Origin: an uncultured Mollicutes bacterium
GTDB taxonomy: Bacteria > Bacillota_I > Bacilli_A > RFN20 > CAG-826
Length of the DNA stretch: 64,000 nucleotides
Assembly (NCBI GenBank): GCA_900540365.1
Contig: UQFN01000006.1
Span: 1 to 64,000, forward strand
Direction of reading: 5' to 3'
Of the stretch, positions 50,877 to 59,753 are shown piece by piece (the stretch's first letter is position 1; each line of letters begins with the position of its first letter). The notes under the pieces are model-generated. The model was not told the DNA's origin and did no database searches. It saw only the letters and a list, made by a program, of their open reading frames with translations. A program made the translations under genes and the position numbers.

Positions 50877-51994
50877 TGAGAGATGTTATTGCTTTAGTTA
50901 ATTTACATAATTCTTCCGAATTAAAACCTTTAACTAATTCAAGACCTTTAGCTTCCACGACTTTTTTAGGAAGATTTACTTTTATTGATTTTGCTTTAAG
51001 TAATCTAACTAATAGTGGAATCGATAACATTGGAATTTTAGTTAAAAATCATAGTAGAAGTATATTTAAACATTTAGGAAGCGGAACTAATTATTTAAAA
51101 AATCCAAAAACTGGCTTCCAATCATTATTTATTAATGAGTTAGGATTAACTAATCCTGGTTTTAATACAGATATTAATAACATTAAAGAAAATGACTGGT
51201 TTTTATATGATAAGGATGCAAAATATATCATTGTTGTACCAATTCAATTTGTTTATCGTGTAAATTTTGATGAAATTATTAAAGAACATATCAAATCACA
51301 ACATATGATTAGTTTAGTTTATCTTCCTACAGAAGAAGCTGATAAAAAATATCTTAATTGCGACAAAATTACTGTTGATGTTTTAGAAAATGTTCAAAAG
51401 ATTTCTAATAATACTGGAGATCGTAAGAAAGCCTATATTAGTCTTGAAACTTATATTTTTAATGTTGACTATTTAAGAGATTTATTAAGAAGAAGTGCTA
51501 GTATTTCTTCAATGTTTACCTTAAGAGATTTAGTTACATATATTTGTAATTATGAACAAAAAATTCATGCAATTAAATATGAAGGATATTGTCGATATTA
51601 TGGTGATTTAAAAGATTATTATAATTATAGTTTTGAATTACTTGATGATGAGAAGTGCCGTAATTCTTTATTTGATGATAAGTGGGAATATTATACGACT
51701 ACTCATAATACATGTCCTACTTTATATGGAGTTAATGTAGATATTTCAAATTCTTTCTTAGCTAATGGATGTTATGTAGATGGGGTTGTTAAACATTCTA
51801 TTTTATCTAGAAATGTCATTATTGAAGAAGGAGCAGTTGTTGAAAATTGTATTATTTTTACTGATACAAGAATTAAAAAAGGTGTCCATATAAAAAATGC
51901 TATTATTGATAAACACTGTGTAATTCAAAATAAAAAAGTAATTGAAGGAGATGAAACAAATCCTTTATATATTCCTCAAGGAGCGATTATTTAA
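50876..51994 (+). CDS. glgD: GlgD-type ADP-glucose pyrophosphorylase regulatory subunit
   Basis: A 372-residue GlgC paralogue of the Firmicute GlgD type. It keeps the overall fold (STTFLGRFTFIDFALSNLTNSG near residue 23; beta-helix hexapeptides from about 300), but the N-terminal glycine-rich pyrophosphorylase motif is lost, so it is probably non-catalytic. In Bacillus-type operons GlgC and GlgD form a heterotetramer in which GlgD raises activity. It overlaps glgC by one base (TAATG) after SD AAAGGAG, and glgA follows after one base. Confidence 0.93.
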   Translation: MRDVIALVNLHNSSELKPLTNSRPLASTTFLGRFTFIDFALSNLTNSGIDNIGILVKNHSRSIFKHLGSGTNYLKNPKTGFQSLFINELGLTNPGFNTDINNIKENDWFLYDKDAKYIIVVPIQFVYRVNFDEIIKEHIKSQHMISLVYLPTEEADKKYLNCDKITVDVLENVQKISNNTGDRKKAYISLETYIFNVDYLRDLLRRSASISSMFTLRDLVTYICNYEQKIHAIKYEGYCRYYGDLKDYYNYSFELLDDEKCRNSLFDDKWEYYTTTHNTCPTLYGVNVDISNSFLANGCYVDGVVKHSILSRNVIIEEGAVVENCIIFTDTRIKKGVHIKNAIIDKHCVIQNKKVIEGDETNPLYIPQGAII

Positions 51995-51995
51995 T

Positions 51996-53441
51996 ATGAA
52001 TATTGTAATGGTTAGTAGCGAAGTTTTACCAATTAGTAAAACTGGTGGTTTAGCTGATGTTGTTTATTCTTTAAGTAAAGAATATGTTAAATTAGGACAT
52101 AAAGTATCTATTATTACCCCTTTATATAAAAATGGTAATTTAAGTTGTTTTAAAAATGTTAAACAAGTCATGAGTTTTAAAACAATTATGAATTGGCGAG
52201 AAATTTCAACAAGTGTTCAACATAGTTTATATAAAGGTATTGATTATTATTTTATTGATGCTAAGCAATATTTTGAGCGTGATGGCTTTTATGGATATTA
52301 TGATGATGGAGAAAGATTTGCTCTTTTTGCAAATGCAACTGTTGAAATCTTAAAACGTTTACCATATAAAGTTGATATTTTAAATGTTCATGATTGGCAA
52401 GCAGCAATGATTCCTTGTTTATTAAAAGTTAAATATTTTGATAATAAGAGTTTAAATAAAATTAAAACTGTTTTAACAATTCATAATCCATTATTTAAAG
52501 GATATTTAAATAAAGATTCTTTATTTGATTTATATAATCTTGGTTTAGATATTTATTATAATGGTAAAGTTAGATTAGAAGAACAAGTTTCAACTTTAAA
52601 GGCCGGGATTGTTTATAGTGATAAAATTACTACCGTTTCTCCAACTCATAAAGAAGAATTATTAACTTATGAAGGTGGTAAAGGACTTAATTACGATTTA
52701 AGCTTAAGAGAAAATGATTTTGCGGGATTTTTAAATGGTATGGATTATGATGAGTTTAATCCTCGTAAAGATAAAGCTATTTTTAAAAACTATTCTTTAA
52801 AGACATTAAATGAAGGAAAATTTAAAAATAAAGTTGAGATCTGCAAGGTTTTTAATCTAAATCCTAAGTTACCATTGTTTGCAGTTGTCTCTAGATTAAC
52901 TGATCAAAAAGGAGTTGATCTAATTTTAGCGATGGCTGATTTTATTTCACATGAAGGAGGAAATTTTGCCTTAATTGGAAGTGGCGAAAGATGGGCTGAA
53001 GATAATTTAAGAGAACTAAAAAATAAAAATCCAAATAATGTCTATATCTATTTTGGTTATAATGAAGAACTTGCTCATAAACTTTATAGTGCTGCTGATT
53101 TCTTTATTATGCCAAGTGCTTTTGAACCTTGTGGTTTAGGACAAATGATTGCTCAAAGATATGGTACAATTCCAGTTATTCGTCAAACGGGCGGTTTAAA
53201 AGATAGTGTAATTTGTTTATCGGAAGATAATAAAAATTATAAAGTTGCTAATGGAATTGGTTTTGAAAGATATAATGTAATTGATTCATTAAAAGCAGCT
53301 GCTAAAGCCTTAATTATTTATTCAAGTAAAAGTAATATTTTTAATCGTTTAAGAATAAATGCTTTTAAAACAAATCATTCGTGGGCTAATTCTGCTAAAC
53401 TTTATCTTGGTTTGTACGAAGAATTATTAAAAAATAATTAA
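51996..53441 (+). CDS. glgA: Glycogen synthase (ADP-glucose)
   Basis: A 481-residue GT5 glycogen synthase that extends alpha-1,4-glucan from ADP-glucose. The N-terminal KTGGLADVVYSL motif near residue 15 binds ADP-glucose. VHDWQAAMIPC near 130, SRLTDQKGVDL near 298 and the C-terminal EPCGLGQMIAQRYGTIPVIRQTGGLKDSV near 372 are canonical. The start is the ATG at 51996 after CAAGGAG, not the in-frame ATG at 51942 inside glgD. It completes glgCDA; no branching enzyme or phosphorylase is in the window. A TGCAAGGTTT motif occurs within it at 52842. Confidence 0.95.
   Translation: MNIVMVSSEVLPISKTGGLADVVYSLSKEYVKLGHKVSIITPLYKNGNLSCFKNVKQVMSFKTIMNWREISTSVQHSLYKGIDYYFIDAKQYFERDGFYGYYDDGERFALFANATVEILKRLPYKVDILNVHDWQAAMIPCLLKVKYFDNKSLNKIKTVLTIHNPLFKGYLNKDSLFDLYNLGLDIYYNGKVRLEEQVSTLKAGIVYSDKITTVSPTHKEELLTYEGGKGLNYDLSLRENDFAGFLNGMDYDEFNPRKDKAIFKNYSLKTLNEGKFKNKVEICKVFNLNPKLPLFAVVSRLTDQKGVDLILAMADFISHEGGNFALIGSGERWAEDNLRELKNKNPNNVYIYFGYNEELAHKLYSAADFFIMPSAFEPCGLGQMIAQRYGTIPVIRQTGGLKDSVICLSEDNKNYKVANGIGFERYNVIDSLKAAAKALIIYSSKSNIFNRLRINAFKTNHSWANSAKLYLGLYEELLKNN
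52842..52851 (+). repeat. Dispersed motif TGCAAGGTTT, copy 5
   Basis: Exact 10-mer in glgA, read as GAG-ATC-TGC-AAG-GTT (Glu-Ile-Cys-Lys-Val) with three codons that are uncommon in this genome. Confidence 0.6.
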
Positions 53442-53504
53442 GTTTTAAAGGTTTTTTTATAAATTTTAAAGGTTAAATTATTTTAATAATTTAAATTTTA
53501 ATTA

Positions 53505-53513
53505 TGCTATAAT
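53505..53513 (+). promoter_or_regulatory. Extended -10 promoter of the T-box leader
   Basis: TGCTATAAT (TGnTATAAT extended -10) at 53505-53513, with no clear -35; predicts transcription from about 53520. Confidence 0.6.
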
Positions 53514-53519
53514 ATTTAA

Positions 53520-53681
53520 GACGATTAATTTAATTTTTTATTTTTTAGAGAGTTAACAACTGGTGAAAGTTAATAAATAAAAATTAAAGTCTCACGTCTA
53601 AAAATTTTAAAAAAGAGCATTTGCGTAGCAAGTGAATTAAGGTGGTACCGCGATAATTATCGTCCTTAAGGACGATTTTTA
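53520..53681 (+). promoter_or_regulatory. T-box leader controlling leuS (leucine specifier)
   Basis: The conserved T-box AAGGTGGTACCGCG lies at 53639-53652. The antiterminator can form between TTAAGG (53637-53642) and CCTTAA (53664-53669), competing with a terminator stem ATCGTCC/GGACGAT (53659-53676) followed by Ts. Stem I closes through TTTTTAGA (53542-53549) and TCTAAAAA (53597-53604). On its 3' side CTC (53591-53593) fits as a leucine specifier, consistent with the leuS gene 18 bp downstream. Uncharged tRNA-Leu should stabilise the antiterminator and switch leuS on. Stem I spans only about 63 nt, shorter than the usual ~100. Confidence 0.9.
53657..53681 (+). terminator. Conditional terminator of the T-box
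   Basis: Stem ATCGTCC (53659-53665) and GGACGAT (53670-53676) with loop TTAA and five Ts. Its 5' arm overlaps the 3' strand of the antiterminator. Confidence 0.88.
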
Positions 53682-53699
53682 ATTGTTAAGGAGAAAATT

Positions 53700-56102
53700 A
53701 TGTACGATTTTAAACAAGTAGAACAAAAATGGAGTAAAATTTGGCTTGAAAGAAAAGAATATAAATGTGATACAAGCGACTTTTCTAAACCAAAATATTA
53801 TGCTTTAGATATGTTTCCTTATCCTAGTGGTCAAGGATTACATGTTGGACATCCTGAAGGATATACAGCATCTGATATAGTTTCTAGAATGAAAAGAATG
53901 CAAGGATATAATGTCCTTCATCCAATTGGTTGGGATGCTTTTGGTTTACCTGCTGAACAATATAGTATTAAGATGAACGAACATCCTGAAGGTTTTACTT
54001 TAAAAAATATTGCTAATTTTAGAAGACAAATTCAAATGCTTGGATTTAGTTATGATTATGACCGTGAGATTATGACTTGTGATCCAAAATATTATAAATG
54101 GACTCAATATATTTTTGCACACATGTTCGATGATAATTTGGCTTATGTTGATTATAAACCAGTTAATTATTGTCCTGAACTAGGAACAGTTTTAGCTAAC
54201 GAAGAAGTAATTGATGGAAAAAGTGAACGTGGAGGATATCCAGTTATTCGTAAACCAATGCGTCAATGGATGCTTAAAATTACTGCTTATGCTGATCGTT
54301 TAGCTAATGATTTAGATGGTTTAGATTGGCCAAGTTCAACTGTTGAAATGCAACGAAATTGGATTGGTAAATCAAAAGGAACTGTTATTGAATTTAATAT
54401 AAAAGATTCAGATAAAACTTTTGAAGTTTTTACTACTAGAGCCGATACTTTATTTGGTTGTTCATATTGCTGTTTAGCTCCTGAACATTCTCTCGTTAAA
54501 GAAATTACTACAAAAGATCATCAACAAGAAGTTGAAACTTATGTTGAAAAGTGTTCACATAAATCTGATTTAGAAAGAACTGAATTAAATAAAGATAAAA
54601 CCGGAGTTTTTACTGGAAGTTATGCTATAAATCCAATTAATAATGAAGCAGTACCAATTTATATTGCTGATTATGTTTTAGCGAGTTATGGAAGTGGAGC
54701 AGTAATGGCTGTTCCAGCTCATGATGAAAGAGATTATGCATTTGCTAAAAAATATAACTTACCAATTAAACAAGTAATTGAAGGGGATGTTTCTAAAGAA
54801 GCTTATGTTGATGATGGAAAGCATATTAATAGTGATTTTATTAATGGGTTAAATATTAAAGAAGCTAAAGAAGCTGTTACTGATAAATTAATTAGTATTC
54901 ATCATGGAAATTATAAAATTAATTATAAATTAAGAGATTGGTTATTTAGTCGTCAAAGATATTGGGGTGAACCAATTCCTATTTATACTTTTGTTGATAA
55001 TAATGAATTAGGCCGCGTTCCTGATAATGAATTACCATTAGTATTACCTGAACTTGATGAATATAAACCTAGCGGAAATGGAGAATCTCCACTTGCTAAT
55101 GCTAAAGATTGGTTACATATCAAAGTAAATGGTAGAGATGCAATTAGAGAAACTAATACAATGCCTCAATGGGCTGGAAGTTGCTGGTATTATTTAAGAT
55201 ATATTGATCCGCATAACGATAAAGAAATTGGTGATAAAAAGTTATTAGATCATTGGTTACCTGTAGATTTATATATTGGTGGTCAAGAACATGCTGTTTT
55301 ACATTTATTATATGCTCGTTTTTGGCATAAATATTTATACGATAAAGGTATTGTAAGTTCAAAAGAACCATTTAAAAAATTATTCCATCAAGGAATGATT
55401 TTAGGAGAAAATGGTGAAAAAATGTCTAAATCAAGAGGAAATGTCATTAATCCTGATGAAATAGTAGCTAATTATGGAGCGGATGCATTAAGACTTTATG
55501 AAATGTTTATGGGACCTCTTGAAGCAAGTTTACCTTGGTCAAATACTGGACTTGAAGGAAGCAAACGCTTTATCGACCGTGTTTTTAGAATTATTGATGA
55601 TGAACAATTTAAATCTAAAATTGTTAATACTAACAATCATGAATTAGATTATGTTTTTAATTATACTGTTAAAAAAGTAACTAATGATTTTAATAATCTT
55701 CAATTTAATACTGCAATTTCTCAAATGATGATCTTTGTAAATGAAGTTTATAAGGCAAAAGAAATTTATCTTAAATATTTAGAAGATTTTATTAAAATGT
55801 TTGACTGCATTTGTCCTTTTGTTGGAGAAGAAATGTGGCATTTACTTGGACATGAAAATTTAATTACTTTCGAACCATGGCCTACTTTTGATGAAAACAA
55901 ACTTGTTTTATCTAAAATTAAAATTGCTGTTCAAGTTAATGGAAAATTAAGAGATACTATTGAAGTTAATAAAGATGCTAGTGATGATGAAGTTAAAAAT
56001 TTAGCACTTGAATCTAATAACGTCAAACGTAATATTGAAGGAAAAACAATTAAGAAAATAATTGTTGTTAGAAATAAAATTGTAAATATAGTGGCTATTT
56101 AA
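53700..56102 (+). CDS. leuS: Leucyl-tRNA synthetase
   Basis: A 800-residue class I synthetase. The HIGH-type motif is FPYPSGQGLHVGHPEGYTA near residue 39-57. The editing domain (CP1) spans about 220-420, with the VFTTRADTLFG segment near 241 and AVPAHDERDYAFA near 335. The KMSKS motif is GEKMSKSRGNV near 565, and a C-terminal anticodon-binding domain ends the protein. The SD is AAGGAG. It lies under T-box control and precedes tex by one base. Confidence 0.97.
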   Translation: MYDFKQVEQKWSKIWLERKEYKCDTSDFSKPKYYALDMFPYPSGQGLHVGHPEGYTASDIVSRMKRMQGYNVLHPIGWDAFGLPAEQYSIKMNEHPEGFTLKNIANFRRQIQMLGFSYDYDREIMTCDPKYYKWTQYIFAHMFDDNLAYVDYKPVNYCPELGTVLANEEVIDGKSERGGYPVIRKPMRQWMLKITAYADRLANDLDGLDWPSSTVEMQRNWIGKSKGTVIEFNIKDSDKTFEVFTTRADTLFGCSYCCLAPEHSLVKEITTKDHQQEVETYVEKCSHKSDLERTELNKDKTGVFTGSYAINPINNEAVPIYIADYVLASYGSGAVMAVPAHDERDYAFAKKYNLPIKQVIEGDVSKEAYVDDGKHINSDFINGLNIKEAKEAVTDKLISIHHGNYKINYKLRDWLFSRQRYWGEPIPIYTFVDNNELGRVPDNELPLVLPELDEYKPSGNGESPLANAKDWLHIKVNGRDAIRETNTMPQWAGSCWYYLRYIDPHNDKEIGDKKLLDHWLPVDLYIGGQEHAVLHLLYARFWHKYLYDKGIVSSKEPFKKLFHQGMILGENGEKMSKSRGNVINPDEIVANYGADALRLYEMFMGPLEASLPWSNTGLEGSKRFIDRVFRIIDDEQFKSKIVNTNNHELDYVFNYTVKKVTNDFNNLQFNTAISQMMIFVNEVYKAKEIYLKYLEDFIKMFDCICPFVGEEMWHLLGHENLITFEPWPTFDENKLVLSKIKIAVQVNGKLRDTIEVNKDASDDEVKNLALESNNVKRNIEGKTIKKIIVVRNKIVNIVAI

Positions 56103-56103
56103 T

Positions 56104-58242
56104 ATGAATATTAGTGAAATAATCTCTGAAGAATTAAGTTTAAAGTTAAATAGTGTTGATGCAGCAATAAAATTAATTGATGAAGGAAATACAATTCCTT
56201 TTATTGCTAGATATAGAAAAGAAGCAACTAATTATTTAACCGATAATGATCTTAGAAAATTAGAAGAAAGATTAATCTATTTAAGAAAATTAGATGAAAG
56301 AATTAAAACTGTTTTAAATAGTATTAACGAACAAGGAAAGTTAACACCTGAACTTGAAGAAGCAATTAATAATTGTCGAACTTTAAGCGAAGTCGAAGAT
56401 TTATATCGACCATATAAACCTAAAAAAAGAACTAGAGCAAGTATTGCTAAAGAAAAAGGACTTGAACCATTAGCAAAAGCTATTTTAGAAGGTCAAGAAG
56501 ATATTTTAGAATTTGCTAAAAGCTTTATTGATGAAGAAAAGAAAGTTAATTCTGTTGAAGAAGCAATTTCTGGAGCAAAAGATATTATTGCTGAAAATTT
56601 AAGCGATGTTGCTGATTATCGAATATATATTAAAAAAGTTATTTATAAAAATGGAAAGATTATTTCTAAAGAGATAAAAAAAGACGAAAAAGATACATAT
56701 AAAGATTATAGTGATTATCAAGAAAGCATAAAAACAATTAAAAATCATCGAATTTTAGCTTTAAATCGTGGTGAAAAAGAAAAATGTTTAAAAGTTAATC
56801 TTGACTATGATTTTGAAACTATTTTTAACTTTATTGTTAAAAAAGAGAAATTTCTTTTAAATGTAAATAAAGATATTTTACTTGACACCCTTGATGATTC
56901 TTTAAAAAGATTAATTTTACCTTCAGTTGAAAACGAAATCCGTAATGAATTATTTGAAAAAGCTGAAGATAGTGCAATTGAAATTTTTAAAAAGAATTTA
57001 TATCAACTTTTAATGTATCCACCAATTAAAAATATTAATGTATTAGGTTTTGATCCTGGATTTAGAACTGGTTGTAAATATGCTTTAGTCGATATTTATG
57101 GAAATCCTAAAAAGATTGGTCAAGTATTTATAACTTCAAATTCTAATAATGAAGTTGAAAAAGGTATAAAAGAAGTTACGGAGTTATTAAAAAATAATCG
57201 TGTTGATTATATTGCTTTAGGAAATGGAACTGCTTCTAGAGAAAGTGAAACAATTTTAAGAAAGATTATTTTAGATAATAAATTTAATACTAAATTATTT
57301 ATTGTTAATGAAAGTGGAGCTTCAGTTTATAGTGCTTCTAAACTAGGAGAAGAAGAATTTCCTACACTAAGTGTTGAAAAAAGAAGTGCTATTTCATTAG
57401 CAAGAAGACTTCAAGATCCACTTGCAGAATTAGTAAAAATTGATCCAAAAGCAATTGGAGTAGGACAATATCAGCATGATATGGATGAAGGCAAGCTTGA
57501 TTTTGCTTTAAATAATGTTGTTGAAGATTGCGTTAATTTAGTTGGAGTTAATGTTAATACAGCATCTATTTCTTTATTAAAATATGTTAGTGGAATTAAC
57601 AAATCTCTTGCTCAAAATATTTATGAACATCGAGTTAAAAATGGTCCATTTAAAAATCGAGAACAATTAAAAGAAGTAAAGAAAATGGGTGATAAAGCTT
57701 TTGAACAATGTGCTGGATTTTTAAGAATTATTGATGGAGATAATAAATTTGATAATACAGGAATTCATCCAGAAAGTTATGAAATTGCTAAAAAAATACT
57801 TGAGTTTTGCAAGGTTTCTTTAGAAAATAATGACTTTTCTGAAATAAATTTAGCCTTAGATAATTTTAATAAAAACAAATTTCTAGCTGAAAATAAAGTT
57901 GGTGAAGCTACTTTGGATGATATTATAAATGAGCTTAGAAAACCTGGAAGAGATGTTCGAGAAGATGTTGAAATAGTTGAACTAAATAATGATGTCAAAG
58001 ATATTAAAGACTTAAAAGTTGGAATGGTTTTAAATGGAACAGTTCGTAATATTATGGATTTTGGTATTTTTGTTGATATTAATGTACATCAAGATGGACT
58101 CGTTCATATTTCTGAGTTAGCTAATAAATTTGTTCGTCATCCAAGTGAACTTTATTCAATTAATGATATAGTTAAAGTCAAAGTAATAGGCGTTGATATC
58201 GATAAAAAACGTATTTCGTTATCGATAAAACAAGTTGCTTAA
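56104..58242 (+). CDS. tex: Tex-family RNA-binding transcription accessory protein
   Basis: A 712-residue protein of the Tex family. The N-terminal helical region contains GNTIPFIARYRKEAT near residue 29 and DLYRPYKPKKRTRA near 99. A YqgF/RuvX-like nuclease fold starts at NVLGFDPGFRTGCKYAL near 312. The helix-hairpin-helix region near 490-550 includes NVNTASISLLKYVSGI. A C-terminal S1 RNA-binding domain spans about 640-710 (GMVLNGTVRNIMDFGIFVDI). Tex proteins interact with RNA polymerase and nucleic acids; their precise role is unsettled. One base after leuS, so co-transcribed. A TGCAAGGTTT motif lies inside at 57808. Confidence 0.93.
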   Translation: MNISEIISEELSLKLNSVDAAIKLIDEGNTIPFIARYRKEATNYLTDNDLRKLEERLIYLRKLDERIKTVLNSINEQGKLTPELEEAINNCRTLSEVEDLYRPYKPKKRTRASIAKEKGLEPLAKAILEGQEDILEFAKSFIDEEKKVNSVEEAISGAKDIIAENLSDVADYRIYIKKVIYKNGKIISKEIKKDEKDTYKDYSDYQESIKTIKNHRILALNRGEKEKCLKVNLDYDFETIFNFIVKKEKFLLNVNKDILLDTLDDSLKRLILPSVENEIRNELFEKAEDSAIEIFKKNLYQLLMYPPIKNINVLGFDPGFRTGCKYALVDIYGNPKKIGQVFITSNSNNEVEKGIKEVTELLKNNRVDYIALGNGTASRESETILRKIILDNKFNTKLFIVNESGASVYSASKLGEEEFPTLSVEKRSAISLARRLQDPLAELVKIDPKAIGVGQYQHDMDEGKLDFALNNVVEDCVNLVGVNVNTASISLLKYVSGINKSLAQNIYEHRVKNGPFKNREQLKEVKKMGDKAFEQCAGFLRIIDGDNKFDNTGIHPESYEIAKKILEFCKVSLENNDFSEINLALDNFNKNKFLAENKVGEATLDDIINELRKPGRDVREDVEIVELNNDVKDIKDLKVGMVLNGTVRNIMDFGIFVDINVHQDGLVHISELANKFVRHPSELYSINDIVKVKVIGVDIDKKRISLSIKQVA
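57808..57817 (+). repeat. Dispersed motif TGCAAGGTTT, copy 6
   Basis: Exact 10-mer in tex, read as GAG-TTT-TGC-AAG-GTT (Glu-Phe-Cys-Lys-Val), same frame as copies 5 and 7. Confidence 0.6.
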
Positions 58243-58262
58243 TTTTTAAATTTTTATATAAT
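58235..58262 (+). promoter_or_regulatory. Promoter of coaX
   Basis: TTGCTT (58235-58240), 16-bp spacer, TATAAT (58257-58262); the -35 overlaps the stop region of tex. Predicted start near 58269. Confidence 0.45.
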
Positions 58263-58276
58263 AAATATCGTAAATC

Positions 58277-58299
58277 ACGGGACTATTTATATAGCCTGT
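58277..58299 (+). promoter_or_regulatory. Leader hairpin adjoining the coaX Shine-Dalgarno
   Basis: ACGGG-A-CTAT-TTAT-ATAG-CCTGT folds into a nine-pair hairpin (one G-T, one bulged A) that ends directly against the SD AGGAGG (58300-58305). It could modulate ribosome access to the coaX/pantothenate-uptake operon. There is no T-run, so it is not a terminator. Confidence 0.4.
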
Positions 58300-58309
58300 A
58301 GGAGGAAAT

Positions 58310-59071
58310 ATGGTTTTAACTGTTGATTGTGGCAACACAATGATTAAGTTTGGACTGTTTGAAGAAGACATTTTGAAAATGACCTTTTCTATCACAACAG
58401 ATCGAAACAAAAGTAGTGATGAGTATGGAATTATATTAAAAACATTGGCATCACCGGATCTTTTTCATGTTAAAGGAGCAATTGTTAGTAGTGTTGTTCC
58501 TTCATTAACAGACGTTTTAGTAATGGCAATTGAGAAAGCATATCACATAACATCTTTAGTTGTTGATAAAAATTTAAAAACTAAAATGCCAATAAAAATC
58601 GATAATCCTAGCGAATTAGGATCTGATATGCTATGTGGAGCAATTGGAGCTACAAGGATGTTTTCTGCTCCGGTAGTTATTGCAGATTTGGGAACAGCAA
58701 CAAAACTTTATGTTGTTGATAAAAATGGTTGTTTTGCTGGATGTGTGATTACTTCTGGGATTAGATCTACCCTAAAAGGATTATTAAATTCAACTTCTTT
58801 ATTACTTGAAGTACCAATTCAATTTCCGAAAAAAGTAATTGGAAAAAATACAAAAGATAGTATTCAATCTGGTATTTTAAATTCGCAAAAGTATTTAATT
58901 GAAGATTTTGCGAAAAACTTTGAAATTGAACTTGGTTATCCACTAAAAAAAATAATTACAGGTGGATTTAGCAAAGTTTTACATCCAAAATTAGAAGATT
59001 ATACATTAGTTACTAATTTGATTTTACATGGTTTAAATGAGATTTATAAGGTGAATAGTTATGAAAAATAA
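58310..59071 (+). CDS. coaX: Type III pantothenate kinase
   Basis: A 253-residue ASKHA-fold kinase that phosphorylates pantothenate, the first step of coenzyme A synthesis. The phosphate-1 motif DCGNTMIKFGLFE lies at residue 5, the second phosphate motif ADLGTATKLYVVD near 125, and GCVITSGIRSTLKGL near 143 is typical of CoaX. ITGGFSKVL near 222 is the late adenosine motif. SD AGGAGG is adjacent to a leader hairpin. The next gene overlaps by 11 nt and encodes an ECF-type substrate-binding membrane protein, so uptake and phosphorylation of pantothenate are probably coupled. Confidence 0.94.
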   Translation: MVLTVDCGNTMIKFGLFEEDILKMTFSITTDRNKSSDEYGIILKTLASPDLFHVKGAIVSSVVPSLTDVLVMAIEKAYHITSLVVDKNLKTKMPIKIDNPSELGSDMLCGAIGATRMFSAPVVIADLGTATKLYVVDKNGCFAGCVITSGIRSTLKGLLNSTSLLLEVPIQFPKKVIGKNTKDSIQSGILNSQKYLIEDFAKNFEIELGYPLKKIITGGFSKVLHPKLEDYTLVTNLILHGLNEIYKVNSYEK

Positions 59072-59708
59072 GATGATTAAAAGCATGGTTTATGATGCAA
59101 TGTTTCTTGCAATATTTGTAATTTTTACATATGTTCCTTACTTAGGATTATACACAATTGGTCCAGTAAGTTTCACCATATTACATATTTTTGTTATTTT
59201 GGGTGCCTCTTTATTTGGCTGGAAAAGAGGACTTCTGTATGGATTTTTTATGGGAATTTTAACTTTGTTTAAGGCAATTAGTTATCCTGGAACATTCGAT
59301 TATTTTTTCATTAATCCATTTATTTCAGTAGTTCCAAGAATGTTGTTTGGTTTATGTTCTGGATTAATCTTTGATTTCTTAAAGAAAATTTTAGATCAAA
59401 AACAATTCACATACGCCTTAATACCAGCTTCAATTGTATGTGCTTTCTTACATACATTTTTTGTAGTCTTATTTTGGTATATTTTTGGGGTTTTAGATAT
59501 TTTTAAAATTACTGCAGCTTTAGGATTAGGTGAATTAGTTAAGGATTTTACATTCCAATCCTTTGTTTTAACTTTCTTAGTTTGGGGATCGATTGTCGAA
59601 ATTTGTGCAGCTGGAATTATAAATCCAATTTTATATAGTGTTATTTATAAAGTTTTCCATGTTGGTGGAGTGAAGAAAATTGAAAATCCTGTTGTAATGA
59701 ATGAGTAA
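59061..59708 (+). CDS. ECF transporter substrate-specific (S) component, probably for pantothenate
   Basis: A 215-residue membrane protein with about six helices. The N-terminal pattern (MVYDAMFLAIFVIFTYVPYL, with GLYTIGPVSFTILHI and GASLFGWKRGLLYGFFMG) is that of ECF-family S components, where a helix-1 Ala-rich face contacts EcfT. It overlaps coaX by 11 nt, so pantothenate is the most likely substrate (a PanT-like protein). It needs the shared EcfA/EcfT module, which is not in this window. Family placement is fairly safe; the substrate is inferred from context only. Confidence 0.82.
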   Translation: MKNKMIKSMVYDAMFLAIFVIFTYVPYLGLYTIGPVSFTILHIFVILGASLFGWKRGLLYGFFMGILTLFKAISYPGTFDYFFINPFISVVPRMLFGLCSGLIFDFLKKILDQKQFTYALIPASIVCAFLHTFFVVLFWYIFGVLDIFKITAALGLGELVKDFTFQSFVLTFLVWGSIVEICAAGIINPILYSVIYKVFHVGGVKKIENPVVMNE

Positions 59709-59722
59709 TTTTTTAACATATT

Positions 59723-59731
59723 TGATATAAT
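59723..59731 (+). promoter_or_regulatory. Extended -10 promoter of the pepV-trmB-M42 operon
   Basis: TGATATAAT (TGnTATAAT) at 59723-59731, followed by SD TTGAGGTAG and the ATG at 59754. Confidence 0.5.
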
Positions 59732-59753
59732 AAATAACTTGAGGTAGTTATTT

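Noticed and set aside
51942..51995. Upstream ATG start for glgA inside glgD
   Set aside because: The added 18 residues do not resemble GlgA, and a good SD lies just before the ATG at 51996, where GlgA proteins normally begin.
32397..53460. AAGTTTTAAAGG-type sequences after stop codons (32390, 53438 and others) as further copies of the TGCAAGGTTT motif
   Set aside because: They lack the central TGC, and the one at 32397 is explained as a terminator arm; they are too degenerate to count.
58277..58299. A named pantothenate or CoA riboswitch upstream of coaX
   Set aside because: A single short hairpin is not enough for a riboswitch, and I know of no such class matching it; it is reported only as a leader hairpin.
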